64,000 nucleotides of DNA from RGIG1681 sp017467625 (GCA_017467625.1 JAFUSN010000003.1:1-64000), one strand, 5' to 3'. Positions 34,825 through 42,927 are shown, numbered from the stretch's first letter. Notes: generated by a model from the letters alone, not told the origin. Numbers and translations are program-made.

Positions 34825-35481
34825 ATGATTGTTTGGTGGCAAGTGGTTATTGTTGTGATTGTTTCATATTTTTGTGGCAATGTTTCATTTGCCAGAATTA
34901 TATCAAGCAAAAAAAATGATGACATCACAAAACTTGGAAGTGGAAATCCAGGTTCAACAAACATTTTAAGAAATTATGGATTGAAATATGGTGTAATTAA
35001 CCTAATTTTAGATATGCTAAAATCGTTTATTCCAGCAATAGCCGTGTTTTATATTTTTGGTCAAAGCAGAGTTATGCTTTATGTTGCTGGTCTTTCAAGC
35101 ATGCTTGGTCACATTTATCCAGTTGTTTATGGCTTTAAAGGTGGAAAGGGAATTGCAACAATGCTTGGATTGTTTTTAGCATCAAATCCAATTGCAACAA
35201 TAATTGTTATTGCAATTGGTGCTGTTGTTTGGGCAATTTTTGAATATGGTTCGGTTGTAAGTTTTCTTTGCATCACTTCAATGACTGTAATTGAAGGCAT
35301 ACGCGCGCAAATGAATCTTCCTGAAATGGATAGGAAAATTATTTGTATCATGCTTTTTATGATTTTTGTGATAACATGGCTTGCGCATAGAAAGAATATT
35401 GAAAGATTGCTTCTTGGAAAGGAAAGTAAGGCAAGTTTAATAAAGAAAACAAAGAAAAAATTAAAGGAAAATAAAGTATAA
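34825..35481 (+). CDS. plsY: Acyl phosphate:glycerol-3-phosphate acyltransferase
   Basis: Membrane acyltransferase making lysophosphatidate from acyl-phosphate, which PlsX (60.7 kb) supplies. The 218-residue protein has five to six helices and the PlsY signatures SGNPGSTNILRNYG (motif 1), GHIYPVVYGFKGGKGIAT (motif 2) and the C-terminal AHRKNIERLL. TAGGAGGTCATT precedes the ATG. Its stop overlaps the next start by one base. Confidence 0.97.
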   Translation: MIVWWQVVIVVIVSYFCGNVSFARIISSKKNDDITKLGSGNPGSTNILRNYGLKYGVINLILDMLKSFIPAIAVFYIFGQSRVMLYVAGLSSMLGHIYPVVYGFKGGKGIATMLGLFLASNPIATIIVIAIGAVVWAIFEYGSVVSFLCITSMTVIEGIRAQMNLPEMDRKIICIMLFMIFVITWLAHRKNIERLLLGKESKASLIKKTKKKLKENKV

Positions 35482-35951
35482 TGAAAGCTTCAAAAATTTT
35501 ATTTAACATCTGTGCATTTTTTGGATTTATTTATGGTTCACTGTATCTTTTTTCGCTGGTGTTTATTCCAGTTGGAATTTATTGTTTTTTAGGTGCAAAA
35601 CTTTTTGCGCTTAAAGCAGATCATATTAGTGAGCCGTTTTCAGTAGATAAAAAGCTTCTTAAAAATTATGTAATATTTTTATCAATTTTTTGTTTCCCAT
35701 TTGGGCTGCTTTCAATACTTGCTTATAATTTAGCATTTGGGCACAATGCAAAAATTGAAACAGTTGTTGAACCACAAAGTCAGGAAAAGGCAACTGAAAG
35801 TGAAGTTGTTGAAGCAAAAGTTGAAGAACCTGAAACGATGGAAGAAAAACAAGAAAAATTTGAAAAGCTTAAAAAGTTTAATGAAAAGGGTCTTGTTACA
35901 GACGAAGAACTTGAAATGGCAAGAAAGCAGTTGTTTGGAAATGATAAGTAG
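35481..35951 (+). CDS. Membrane protein with C-terminal SHOCT-like domain
   Basis: A 156-residue protein with two hydrophobic segments (about 7-35 and 54-75) and an acidic linker rich in Glu/Lys/Val. A short SHOCT-like helix pair lies at the C-terminus (FEKLKKFNEKGLVTDEELEM, then ARKQLFG). SHOCT segments are thought to mediate oligomerisation. Its start overlaps the plsY stop, so it belongs to the der-plsY operon. A similar layout occurs in the protein at 44383. Function is unknown. Confidence 0.8.
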   Translation: MKASKILFNICAFFGFIYGSLYLFSLVFIPVGIYCFLGAKLFALKADHISEPFSVDKKLLKNYVIFLSIFCFPFGLLSILAYNLAFGHNAKIETVVEPQSQEKATESEVVEAKVEEPETMEEKQEKFEKLKKFNEKGLVTDEELEMARKQLFGNDK

Positions 35952-35983
35952 GAATTTATAATTTGTAAAAAATTTCAAAAAAC

Positions 35984-36017
35984 AAAAAGTGGTAAATATG
36001 CTTTGCCACTTTTTTTG
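35984..36017 (+). terminator. Rho-independent terminator of the der-plsY operon
   Basis: AAAAAGTGG and CCACTTTTT flank a loop in which TAAA can pair with TTTG; T-run follows. Confidence 0.85.
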
Positions 36018-36027
36018 TACAAAAATT

Positions 36028-36056
36028 TCATAAGTTGAGTAAACCCAGCATATAGA
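36028..36056 (+). promoter_or_regulatory. Candidate sigma-E promoter of spoIVA
   Basis: TCATAAG (36028-36034), 14-bp spacer, CATATAGA (36049-36056). It agrees well with the sigma-E consensus (TCATATT-N14-CATACAAT) and sits 28 bp before spoIVA, a known sigma-E gene in Bacillus. No sigma-A box is obvious. Confidence 0.65.
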
Positions 36057-36084
36057 TTTTGTAGAAACACAAATTGGAGGGTTT

Positions 36085-37563
36085 ATGGAAAACTTTGACA
36101 TATATAATGATATTGCAAAGCGAACAAACGGAGATGTGTATATTGGTGTTGTTGGTCCAGTAAGAACAGGAAAATCAACATTCATTTCAAAGTTTATGAA
36201 AAATTTTTTGCTTGAAAATATCACTGAAGCAAATGAAAAACAGAGAACTATTGACGAAATGCCACAATCTGGAAGTGGAAAAAATGTTATGACAATGCAG
36301 CCAAAATTCATTCCAAATGAAGCTGTTGAAGTTAAATTTGGTGGTGAAATTTCAGCTAAAGTTCGTCTTATTGATTGTGTTGGCTACATTGTTCCAGGTG
36401 CTGGAGGCTTTGAAGATGATGGTGAACTTCGTATGGTTAAAACTCCATGGAGCGATGAAGAAATGCCATTTGAAGAAGCCGCTGAAATTGGAACTCATAA
36501 AGTTATTAGTGAGCACTCAACAATTGCAGTTTTAGTGACCACTGATGGCACAATTTCTGGAATTGACAGAGAAAATTATTTAGGTGCTGAAGAGAGGGTT
36601 GTTGCTGAACTTAAACAAAACAAAAAGCCTTTTATAATTTTGTTAAATTCTAAAAATCCAACTGATAATAGCACAATTGAACTTCAATGCGAATTAAGTA
36701 AAAAATATTCCGTTCCTGTTGTATTAAAAGATGTTTCAAAACTTGAAAAAGAAGATATCAATGAAATTATCAAAAAGATTTTACTGGAATTTTCAATTCA
36801 AAAAATTAATATTAAAATTCCAAAGTGGATTCAGGCACTTGATGAAAATGATCCACTTGTTCAAAGCTTAATGAAAACTGTTCGTGAAGCGACAATTGAT
36901 CTTAATAAAATGAGTGATTATGAAACAATGATTTCGCGTTTCGAACAAAATGAAAATATTGAAAAAGCAAAGGCTGTTGAATTAAATCTTGCAACTGGAG
37001 AAATTAATTTTGAGCTTTTTGCAAACAGTGAATTATTTTACAAAGTTCTTGGAAAAGAGAGTGGTGAAACAGTTGAAAATGAATTTGAACTTTTAAAACT
37101 CATAAAAGAACTTTCAAAAGCAAAACAAGGGTTTGATAAAATTAAAACAGCACTTTCATCAGCCGAAGAAGGTGGATATGGGGTTGTTCTTCCAAGTCTT
37201 AATGAACTTGTTTTAGATGATCCACAAATCGTAACCAAAAATGGAAATTCAAGTTTAAAGCTTCGTGCAACGGCTCCAAGTTACCACATAATCAAGGTTG
37301 ATGTTTCTGCAGAGATTTGCCCTGCTGTTGGAAGTGTGAATGAAAATGGTGCGTTAATTCAATATATGATGAATGAGTTTGAAAACAACAAAGAAGGCCT
37401 TTGGAATAAAAATATGTTTGGAAAACCAATGAATGAACTTGTTAAAGAGTCAATTGATTCAAAAATTGCTGGTCTTCCAGAAGAAGTTCAAGTTAAAATG
37501 AAAAAAACTTTAACCAAAATTGTTAATGAGAGAAAGGGTGGAGTGATTTGTATTTTGCTTTAA
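36085..37563 (+). CDS. spoIVA: Stage IV sporulation protein A (spore coat morphogenetic ATPase)
   Basis: Coat basement-layer protein that polymerises on the forespore surface using ATP. The 492-residue length is exactly typical. The Walker A motif is GPVRTGKS (24-31), and FISKFMKNFLLEN and the switch-like DCVGYIVPGAGGFEDDGE follow. The end KGGVICILL matches the conserved C-terminus used for anchoring to the forespore membrane (via SpoVM). TTGGAGGGTTT precedes the ATG. The presence of an intact gene supports real spore formation. Confidence 0.97.
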   Translation: MENFDIYNDIAKRTNGDVYIGVVGPVRTGKSTFISKFMKNFLLENITEANEKQRTIDEMPQSGSGKNVMTMQPKFIPNEAVEVKFGGEISAKVRLIDCVGYIVPGAGGFEDDGELRMVKTPWSDEEMPFEEAAEIGTHKVISEHSTIAVLVTTDGTISGIDRENYLGAEERVVAELKQNKKPFIILLNSKNPTDNSTIELQCELSKKYSVPVVLKDVSKLEKEDINEIIKKILLEFSIQKINIKIPKWIQALDENDPLVQSLMKTVREATIDLNKMSDYETMISRFEQNENIEKAKAVELNLATGEINFELFANSELFYKVLGKESGETVENEFELLKLIKELSKAKQGFDKIKTALSSAEEGGYGVVLPSLNELVLDDPQIVTKNGNSSLKLRATAPSYHIIKVDVSAEICPAVGSVNENGALIQYMMNEFENNKEGLWNKNMFGKPMNELVKESIDSKIAGLPEEVQVKMKKTLTKIVNERKGGVICILL

Positions 37564-37564
37564 T

Positions 37565-37600
37565 AAAAAAAAGTTGATTGAATTTCAATCAACTTTTTAT
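37565..37600. terminator. Bidirectional terminator between spoIVA and the GH18 gene
   Basis: AAAGTTGATTGA pairs with TTCAATCAACTTT, with A- and T-runs on both sides. It covers the last bases of the minus-strand gene. Confidence 0.88.
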
Positions 37601-38730
37601 GTTGCATCATCATTATATTTTTTTAAAATTTCCGTGTAATTAAATTTTGTTGAAATTGCTGAATTTGACTCAAGCATTGCATCTCTGTTCATTGACCACA
37701 TTGAAATTAAACCATAGTTGTGAGTTTTTGCATCTTCAACAATTGTGTTTGCCATATCAAGAGTGAAAATTGGGTATAAATTACTTTCATAACCAATTGA
37801 AAAAGTTGCACCAAGTTTAAGGTATGCTTGATCATCGGTGAGTTCATATCCGTGATTTGCATAGATTGTTTTTAGTTGCAAAACGGCATTGTTCATTGCT
37901 CGAACTGATGCTGTTCCATAATCTTCATTGTTTTCAACTCCAGTTCCATAACACATTGTCATTGAATTAATAACAGCAATGTCAACGCCTTCATCCATAT
38001 AAGCATTGATTATGTTTAATTGTTTTTGTTGCCAACCTGAAGGCATAATTGGAATTGTTAAAGTTATTTGAACATCTGTTTGGTTTTGAACAGATTTGAT
38101 TGCCTTTGCATTAATAATATTTTGGTCCTGATCCTGATTAGATTCCTCAATATCAAGGTCAAGGCGTTTAAGCTCATAAGTGCCAATTACATCTAAATAA
38201 AAGTTTTCAAGTGCTGTTTGATTTTGGGTTACAACCCAAGGTGCATCACCAAGTTGACCACCAATTGAAATTGTAAAATCGCCCCCTTTTTTCCTAAGTT
38301 TCGTTAAAGATTCAACAATGCCATTATATTGATAACCATCAGAGCCGTTTTTGCTTAATGAGTAATATCCACCCCAACCCCAGCGTATGTTTCCATCATC
38401 TGCAAGTGGTTTTGATGAATCTGGTTGAATGAATCCCAAATTATAAAACTTAACCCCAGTGTCATCATACATTTTTCCAAGATCTGGTGCACCGTTGATA
38501 CTATACGCATTTGTTGTTGGAACCCAAGAAGACATGTCTATATATGGAGCAGCAAGTCTAACTGGCCAACCACTTTTTGTTTTAATTTCAGGACTTGTTA
38601 AAATTTGGTGGGTGAGTACAGGGAGTGTGAAAATTAAAATAATTGATAAAACGAAAATAATTCCAATTGAAATAAAAATCGGTATATATCGTTTTTGAAA
38701 AGAAGTAAGAGAATTCCAAAATTTTTTCAT
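37597..38730 (-). CDS. Membrane-anchored GH18 (chitinase-like) glycosyl hydrolase
   Basis: A 377-residue protein with an N-terminal membrane anchor (about 14-42) and an external TIM-barrel domain. The GH18 catalytic motif is present as RLDLDIEES: Asp191, Asp193 and the proton-donor Glu195. Other matching blocks are FTISIGGQLG (beta-3) and MSMWSMNRDA near the C-terminus. It resembles secreted chitinase-like proteins of Firmicutes rather than the spore-lytic SleL/YaaH group, since no LysM is present. Substrate (chitin, chitodextrin or peptidoglycan-like glycan) is undetermined. AGAGGTTGTTTT precedes the ATG. Confidence 0.85.
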   Translation of the reverse strand: MKKFWNSLTSFQKRYIPIFISIGIIFVLSIILIFTLPVLTHQILTSPEIKTKSGWPVRLAAPYIDMSSWVPTTNAYSINGAPDLGKMYDDTGVKFYNLGFIQPDSSKPLADDGNIRWGWGGYYSLSKNGSDGYQYNGIVESLTKLRKKGGDFTISIGGQLGDAPWVVTQNQTALENFYLDVIGTYELKRLDLDIEESNQDQDQNIINAKAIKSVQNQTDVQITLTIPIMPSGWQQKQLNIINAYMDEGVDIAVINSMTMCYGTGVENNEDYGTASVRAMNNAVLQLKTIYANHGYELTDDQAYLKLGATFSIGYESNLYPIFTLDMANTIVEDAKTHNYGLISMWSMNRDAMLESNSAISTKFNYTEILKKYNDDAT

Positions 38731-38803
38731 AAAACAACCTCTAAAATTATTGTTTGATTAAAAATAAAAATTATACTAAAAAAGCAAATAAGCGTGGTTT
38801 GTT

Positions 38804-38832
38804 TGACAATGATACTTGTTAGATTTAAAATA
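38804..38832 (+). promoter_or_regulatory. Promoter of the phosphatase-amidohydrolase pair
   Basis: TTGACA (38804-38809), 17-bp spacer, TAAAAT (38827-38832), then GAGGTGATAAA before the ATG. Confidence 0.8.
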
Positions 38833-38849
38833 ATTATTGAGGTGATAAA

Positions 38850-39368
38850 ATGATTTTGATGTTTGTTAGACATGGTGAAGATAAAAACGACAAACTTACT
38901 AAACTGGGAAAAATCCAGTCAAAGCTTGCCGCTAAACAAAGGGAAAATTTTAAATTTACAAAAATTTATTGTTCACCTCTTGGAAGATGCGTTCAAACAG
39001 CAAGATATTTTCAAAATAAACTTAAACTTCCACTTGAAATTTGTGAAAATTTAAGGGATAGAGAAATGTTAAATGGTTCGCCAACAAATGAACATGAACA
39101 AGAGTGGTATGATAATTACATGAATCCACTTTATTCTTCAACAAATCCAGAGGGTTGCAAGGAATATTTAACAAGGTCATTCGTTGAATTTAAAAGAATA
39201 ATAAACGAAAATTTTGATAGCAATCAAAATGTTATTTTAGTTGCACATAGTTGCACACTTTATGCGCTCATTGCCTTTATAAATGGAATTGATAAAAACA
39301 GAAACATAAACTGGGTGAGAGCTGGACATTGTAATAAAATTTACTTTGAAATAGTTGAAAAGGTGTAA
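38850..39368 (+). CDS. Histidine phosphatase family protein
   Basis: A 172-residue phosphoglycerate-mutase-like phosphatase. The RHG motif is at residues 7-9 (FVRHGED), the second Arg lies in SPLGRCVQTARYF, and the second catalytic His is in LVAHSCTLYAL. The substrate is unknown. It is co-transcribed with the amidohydrolase-like gene one base downstream. It differs from the phosphatase at 42928, which has its own context. Confidence 0.9.
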   Translation: MILMFVRHGEDKNDKLTKLGKIQSKLAAKQRENFKFTKIYCSPLGRCVQTARYFQNKLKLPLEICENLRDREMLNGSPTNEHEQEWYDNYMNPLYSSTNPEGCKEYLTRSFVEFKRIINENFDSNQNVILVAHSCTLYALIAFINGIDKNRNINWVRAGHCNKIYFEIVEKV

Positions 39369-39369
39369 A

Positions 39370-40671
39370 ATGCAAAAAGTTTTTACTAACGGAAATTGTC
39401 ACTTGTTTAATGAAACGCTTGATGTTGCTCAAGCGCTTTTTACTAATGACGAAAGTGTTGTTTTAACCGGCTCAAATGAAGAAGTTTTGCAAATGAAAAC
39501 TCCTGAAACACTAGAAGTTGAGTTAAAAGGAAAAACAGTTATTCCTGCGCTTTATGATGTGAATAGTTGTGTTTTTAATAGGATTGAAAAATGCTTAATT
39601 GATGAAGGAAAAGAAAAATTTATTGAAAATGAAGCAGATATTGATGAAAATTATGAGCATTTTGCGAATTTTAAGCACTATCATAAAATTTTTCTTAAAA
39701 TTCAAGATGAATATATAAAAAATGGAATTTTAACAATTTTTGAACTTCAAATCACTGCAAAATCTTTCACATTTTGGAAAAAGATTGCCGAAAGTGGGGA
39801 GCTTAAAATTGATGTTATTGGCTATGTTGACATTAAGTCTTCAAAAGATGTTATGGATAACAATTGCAGAAGTTATCGAAAATATAAAAACTGTTTTAGA
39901 TTGGCTGGTTATTCCGTTGAACTTGATGGTGAAATAACTCAGGCAAGAGCGTGGCTTAAAAAACCATACAAGGGTTCAAAAACCTCAGTGGGTTACCCAA
40001 AAACAAATGAAGAACAATTATCGTTTATAATTAAAACTGCAATTGAAGAAAAAAGGCAACTGTTTGTAATTGCTCATGGAGATGCTGCAATTGAACAGTT
40101 TTTAAGAGTTTCAAAAGCTGTTTTTGCAGAAAAAAAAGACGATGATAAATTCAGGCCGGCTCTTTTTGGTGCTGATATGCTAACAAAAAAGGAAATAAAA
40201 GAAATTAAAGAACTTGGAATATCTGTTTGCTTTGAATTCTCAAATGTATATCAAAATTCAGAGCAAATTAAAGAAGTTTTAGGTCGTGGTCGTTTTAACA
40301 AAATGTTGCCATTGAGTTTACTTTTAAAATCTGGTGTTGTTACAAATGTTTATTACAATGATAAAAATTTTTTAAGTCCATTCAAGCAAATTCAATTTGT
40401 TTCAACAAGAGTAACCAAAGAGGGAAAAAAATATCATAAAAAGTTTAAACTTGAAAGTTTTGAGATTTTAAAAATGATGCTTAAAAATGGTGCATTTTTA
40501 GCCTTTGAAACAGAACATAAATCAAGTTTAGAAAATGGGAAAAAAGCCAACTTTTTAATTTTAAATAACCCATTAACTGTTGATGAATATTCCACTATTT
40601 CAGTTGAAGATGTTTATAAAGACAACGAAAAAATTTATCCAATAAAAAAAAAGAAAAAGAACTCTAAGTAG
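39370..40671 (+). CDS. Degenerate amidohydrolase-like protein (YtcJ-type fold)
   Basis: A 433-residue protein with the layout of amidohydrolase family 3 (YtcJ-like). An N-terminal composite beta segment ends KGKTVIPALYDVNSC, the place where active enzymes read G-K-T-V-x-P-G-L-I-D-x-H-x-H. Both metal-binding histidines are missing (NSC in place of HxH). Later landmarks remain in part: IAHGDAAIEQFL resembles the HAIGDxA block, and LENGKKANFLILNNPL is the usual C-terminal end. It may be catalytically inactive or use a changed active site. ATG 39370 is preferred over an upstream TTG. The role is unknown; it is coupled to a histidine phosphatase. Confidence 0.75.
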   Translation: MQKVFTNGNCHLFNETLDVAQALFTNDESVVLTGSNEEVLQMKTPETLEVELKGKTVIPALYDVNSCVFNRIEKCLIDEGKEKFIENEADIDENYEHFANFKHYHKIFLKIQDEYIKNGILTIFELQITAKSFTFWKKIAESGELKIDVIGYVDIKSSKDVMDNNCRSYRKYKNCFRLAGYSVELDGEITQARAWLKKPYKGSKTSVGYPKTNEEQLSFIIKTAIEEKRQLFVIAHGDAAIEQFLRVSKAVFAEKKDDDKFRPALFGADMLTKKEIKEIKELGISVCFEFSNVYQNSEQIKEVLGRGRFNKMLPLSLLLKSGVVTNVYYNDKNFLSPFKQIQFVSTRVTKEGKKYHKKFKLESFEILKMMLKNGAFLAFETEHKSSLENGKKANFLILNNPLTVDEYSTISVEDVYKDNEKIYPIKKKKKNSK

Positions 40672-40685
40672 AGCTCTTTTTTTAT
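40656..40685. terminator. Terminator between convergent genes
   Basis: AAAGAACTCT and AGAGCTCTTT form an imperfect stem with T-run after it and A-run before it; it can serve both convergent genes. Confidence 0.65.
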
Positions 40686-41500
40686 TCATATGAGTCAATG
40701 GTTGTTATGTCATCAGTTAAAGTAAATTTGAAAGAAGAAATATTGTTTGTTGATGATTTAATAGGAACAGAAACGGTTGCTGAGTTTGAAATAAATTTAT
40801 TCAAAACATGGGCATATAATTTATTTGTTTCATCTTTCAAAATTAAAAAAAAATAGATTTCGTCAAAGTCAGCAGGGCATTCTATTATGGCATCAATTTG
40901 GTATGAGTTATTTTCATTTAAAACATTCAATTTGCTTTGAGCAACATTTGTGAAATTTACACCAAAGTTTCCATCATTAAATTTATCTAATCTCACAAAG
41001 TATGCGGTTGTTGGAACTGTAAGAGAGTCATCATTTAAACGAATATTTAAATTTTCAATTGTTGGAGCGTCTGGATTTTCAAGGTCATTATAAATTCCAA
41101 CGACAGCAACTGCAATTGTTTCAAAATTTGAATATGCAACAGAAACATTCATATTGAAAGTGGCATTCAAAGTTTTTGATATTGAAGAATAAGTAAAGTT
41201 GTTAACTTTAATACCATAAATTAACTTTGCATTGTCATAGTCAAATTTATTTTCCAAAGATTTAATTGAAAATGTAATTTCTGCATCATGACGAAGTAAA
41301 AGAGTGCCGTCAATTTGAATTGAAGAATTTATGTCATATTCTGCAAGAATATTATCACCTATGTTTATTTCGTGGTAGCCATTTTCTTTATAAAAGTCAA
41401 CAGACTTTGGGTTGTTAGGTGAAATGTTGCACGAAACTAACATTAGTGGCAAAAGTAATGAAAAACAAATAATTGAAACTATATTAAAAATTTTCTTCAT
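40682..41500 (-). CDS. Predicted lipoprotein, unknown function
   Basis: A 272-residue secreted protein. The signal peptide MKKIFNIVSIICFSLLLPLM ends in the lipobox LVSC with Cys24, so it is a substrate for LspA. The mature part is Asn/Asp-rich and looks all-beta (repeated V/I-x-N-x patterns). ATG 41500 with AAAGGACAAAAA before it is preferred; a longer upstream frame adds a second hydrophobic stretch that is not needed. No family was recognised. It converges with the amidohydrolase-like gene. Confidence 0.75.
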   Translation of the reverse strand: MKKIFNIVSIICFSLLLPLMLVSCNISPNNPKSVDFYKENGYHEINIGDNILAEYDINSSIQIDGTLLLRHDAEITFSIKSLENKFDYDNAKLIYGIKVNNFTYSSISKTLNATFNMNVSVAYSNFETIAVAVVGIYNDLENPDAPTIENLNIRLNDDSLTVPTTAYFVRLDKFNDGNFGVNFTNVAQSKLNVLNENNSYQIDAIIECPADFDEIYFFLILKDETNKLYAHVLNKFISNSATVSVPIKSSTNNISSFKFTLTDDITTIDSYE

Positions 41501-41596
41501 TTTTTGTCCTTTGTTTTTGATAAATTCATTATAAACAAAAAGAGTCAAAAAGAAAATAAATTTGTCGAATTTAGGCAAAAATAAATTTAGTTAAAA

Positions 41597-41698
41597 AGCA
41601 AAAAGATTTTCGTTTGGTGCCAGACAAGCGAAGGGCAAGGCGATAAAATAAAAAGCACCAGATTTATTCTGGTGCTTTTGAAATCCGAGCCATTAGCC
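41597..41698 (-). repeat. Orphan copy of the tRNA-Leu trailer/terminator unit (copy A)
   Basis: About 102 bp nearly identical to 41788-41888 (one substitution and one one-base gap). On the minus strand it holds a stem-loop GCACCAGA...TCTGGTGC plus TTTTTATTTTA, a good terminator. Unlike copy B it has no tRNA gene in front of it. From 41699 to 41787 there is only AT-rich DNA with no gene visible; 41501-41596 is likewise empty. Confidence 0.85.
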
Positions 41699-41787
41699 AT
41701 AAATAAAAGGAAAGGCTTTTAATGCAATTATGAAAGCGAAATATTGTAAATTAAAAAATTAAAAAGTTGGCACAAAAGATTTTTGCA

Positions 41788-41888
41788 AGCAAAAAGATTT
41801 TCGTTTGGTGCCAGACAAGCGAAGGGCAAGGCGATAAAATAAAAAACACCAGATTTATCTGGTGCTTTTGAAATCCGAGCCATTAGCC
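41788..41888 (-). repeat. tRNA-Leu(UAG) trailer/terminator unit (copy B)
   Basis: Second copy of the unit, directly downstream of tRNA-Leu(UAG) on the minus strand. The terminator part is CACCAGAT/ATCTGGTG followed by TTTTTTATTTTA (41835-41868). It ends the seven-gene tRNA operon. Confidence 0.85.
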
Positions 41889-41896
41889 CGAAGCTG

Positions 41897-41979
41897 TGGT
41901 GCGGATGAAGGGACTTGAACCCCCACGGTTGCCCACAGGATCCTAAGTCCTGCGCGTCTACCAGTTTCGCCACATCCGC
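41897..41979 (-). tRNA. tRNA-Leu(UAG)
   Basis: Cloverleaf on the minus strand with acceptor GCGGATG/CATCCGC, anticodon loop CTTAGGA (anticodon TAG), a long variable arm as in class II tRNAs, and an encoded CCA. Last gene of the seven-gene minus-strand operon. Confidence 0.97.
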
Positions 41980-42016
41980 AAATTTTTAAAATAAAAAGAG
42001 TATTGAATACTCTTTT

Positions 42017-42092
42017 TGGTGGCTCACCCGGGATTTGAACCCGGGACCCCTTGATTAAAAGTCAAGTGCTCTACCAACTGAGCTAGTGAACC
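42017..42092 (-). tRNA. tRNA-Lys(UUU)
   Basis: Minus-strand cloverleaf, acceptor GGTTCAC/GTGAGCC with one G-U pair, anticodon loop CTTTTAA (TTT), encoded CCA. Confidence 0.97.
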
Positions 42093-42097
42093 ATGTT

Positions 42098-42172
42098 TGG
42101 CTGGGGTGGAAGGTTTCGAACCCTCGAATGTGGGAGTCAGAGTCCCATGCCTTACCACTTGGCGACACCCCA
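42098..42172 (-). tRNA. tRNA-Gln(CUG)
   Basis: Minus-strand cloverleaf, acceptor TGGGGTG/CACCCCA, anticodon loop CTCTGAC (CTG), discriminator G, encoded CCA. Closely similar to the next tRNA-Gln. Confidence 0.96.
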
Positions 42173-42200
42173 ATATCATTCTTCCACAACAAAAAAAATT

Positions 42201-42275
42201 TGGCTGGGGTGGCAGGATTCGAACCTACGCGTGAGAGAGTCAAAGTCTCTTGCCTTACCGCTTGGCTACACCCCA
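42201..42275 (-). tRNA. tRNA-Gln(UUG)
   Basis: Minus-strand cloverleaf, acceptor TGGGGTG/CACCCCA, anticodon loop CTTTGAC (TTG), encoded CCA. Confidence 0.97.
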
Positions 42276-42292
42276 ATATGATTAAAAAATTG

Positions 42293-42370
42293 TGGGGTGG
42301 AAGGTGGGGCTTGAACCCACGACCTCAAGATCCACAATCTTGCGCTCTAACCAACTGCGCTACATCCACC
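42293..42370 (-). tRNA. tRNA-His(GUG)
   Basis: Minus-strand cloverleaf with the extra 5' G (G-1 opposite C73) that marks tRNA-His, anticodon loop TTGTGGA (GTG), encoded CCA. The acceptor stem GTGGATG/CTTCCAC has a U-U mismatch at pair 6-67. Confidence 0.96.
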
Positions 42371-42375
42371 ATAAC

Positions 42376-42452
42376 TGGTGTGTCACGAGGGATTCGAACC
42401 CCCGACCCTCGCCTTAGAAGGGCGATGCTCTATCCAGCTGAGCTAGTGACAC
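42376..42452 (-). tRNA. tRNA-Arg(UCU)
   Basis: Minus-strand cloverleaf, acceptor GTGTCAC/GTGACAC, anticodon loop CTTCTAA (TCT), encoded CCA. Confidence 0.97.
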
Positions 42453-42473
42453 AAAATAATCCAATTTGAAATA

Positions 42474-42547
42474 TGGAGCGGGTGATGAGAATCGAACTCA
42501 CGCAACCAGCTTGGAAGGCTGACGCTCTACCATTGAGCTACACCCGC
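42474..42547 (-). tRNA. tRNA-Gly(UCC)
   Basis: Minus-strand cloverleaf, acceptor GCGGGTG/CACCCGC, anticodon loop CTTCCAA (TCC), encoded CCA. First gene of the operon. Confidence 0.97.
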
Positions 42548-42567
42548 ATATCAAATTGGACTATATT

Positions 42568-42596
42568 ATAGTAACATTATTTTAAATTGATGTCAA
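42568..42596 (-). promoter_or_regulatory. Promoter of the seven-gene tRNA operon
   Basis: On the minus strand TTGACA, 17-bp spacer, TACTAT, with a TG-type extension before the -10. It lies about 20 bp upstream of tRNA-Gly. The 42548-42702 gap holds only this and the divergent tRNA-Leu promoter. Confidence 0.8.
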
Positions 42597-42660
42597 TAAA
42601 ATTTCGAATTTTATCAAAATAAAATTATTTTTTCTTATAAGCAAATGTAATATTTAGCAA

Positions 42661-42689
42661 TTGATTTTTTTTATAAACACATGTATAAT
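42661..42689 (+). promoter_or_regulatory. Promoter of tRNA-Leu(CAG)
   Basis: TTGATT (42661-42666), 17-bp spacer, TATAAT (42684-42689), 13 bp before the mature 5' end. Confidence 0.78.
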
Positions 42690-42702
42690 ATAGTTATTGC
42701 AC

Positions 42703-42790
42703 GCGGATGTGGCGAAATGGTAGACGCGCAAGGTTCAGGTCCTTGTGAGGGTTAAACTTCATGCTGGTTCAAGTCCAGTCATCCGCACCA
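42703..42790 (+). tRNA. tRNA-Leu(CAG)
   Basis: Plus-strand cloverleaf, acceptor GCGGATG/CATCCGC, anticodon loop TTCAGGT (CAG), long variable arm, encoded CCA. It is divergent from the operon of seven and shares acceptor and D-arm sequence with tRNA-Leu(UAG). Confidence 0.97.
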
Positions 42791-42853
42791 TAGCTTCGGG
42801 CTGATAGCCCGAATTTCAAAAGCACTAGAATTACTATAGTGCTTTTTATTTTT
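42791..42853 (+). terminator. tRNA-Leu(CAG) trailer with terminator
   Basis: The trailer begins with the hairpin TCGGGCT/TAGCCCGA and then has AGCACTA/TATAGTGCT with a T-rich tail. The order and sequence match the trailer of tRNA-Leu(UAG) on the other strand. Confidence 0.85.
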
Positions 42854-42927
42854 GTATAAAATTTTAAAGACATAATAAATTTTTTATGTTAAAATGTAAT
42901 TGTGAATAATTCATCAAAGGAAAACAT

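Noticed and set aside
41728..42469. Several open frames of 60-130 codons on both strands across the tRNA cluster
   Set aside because: They read through tRNA genes and consist of tRNA arm translations (for example the repeated R-V-x-S-N-P-A-T-P type). The cloverleaves explain the sequence.
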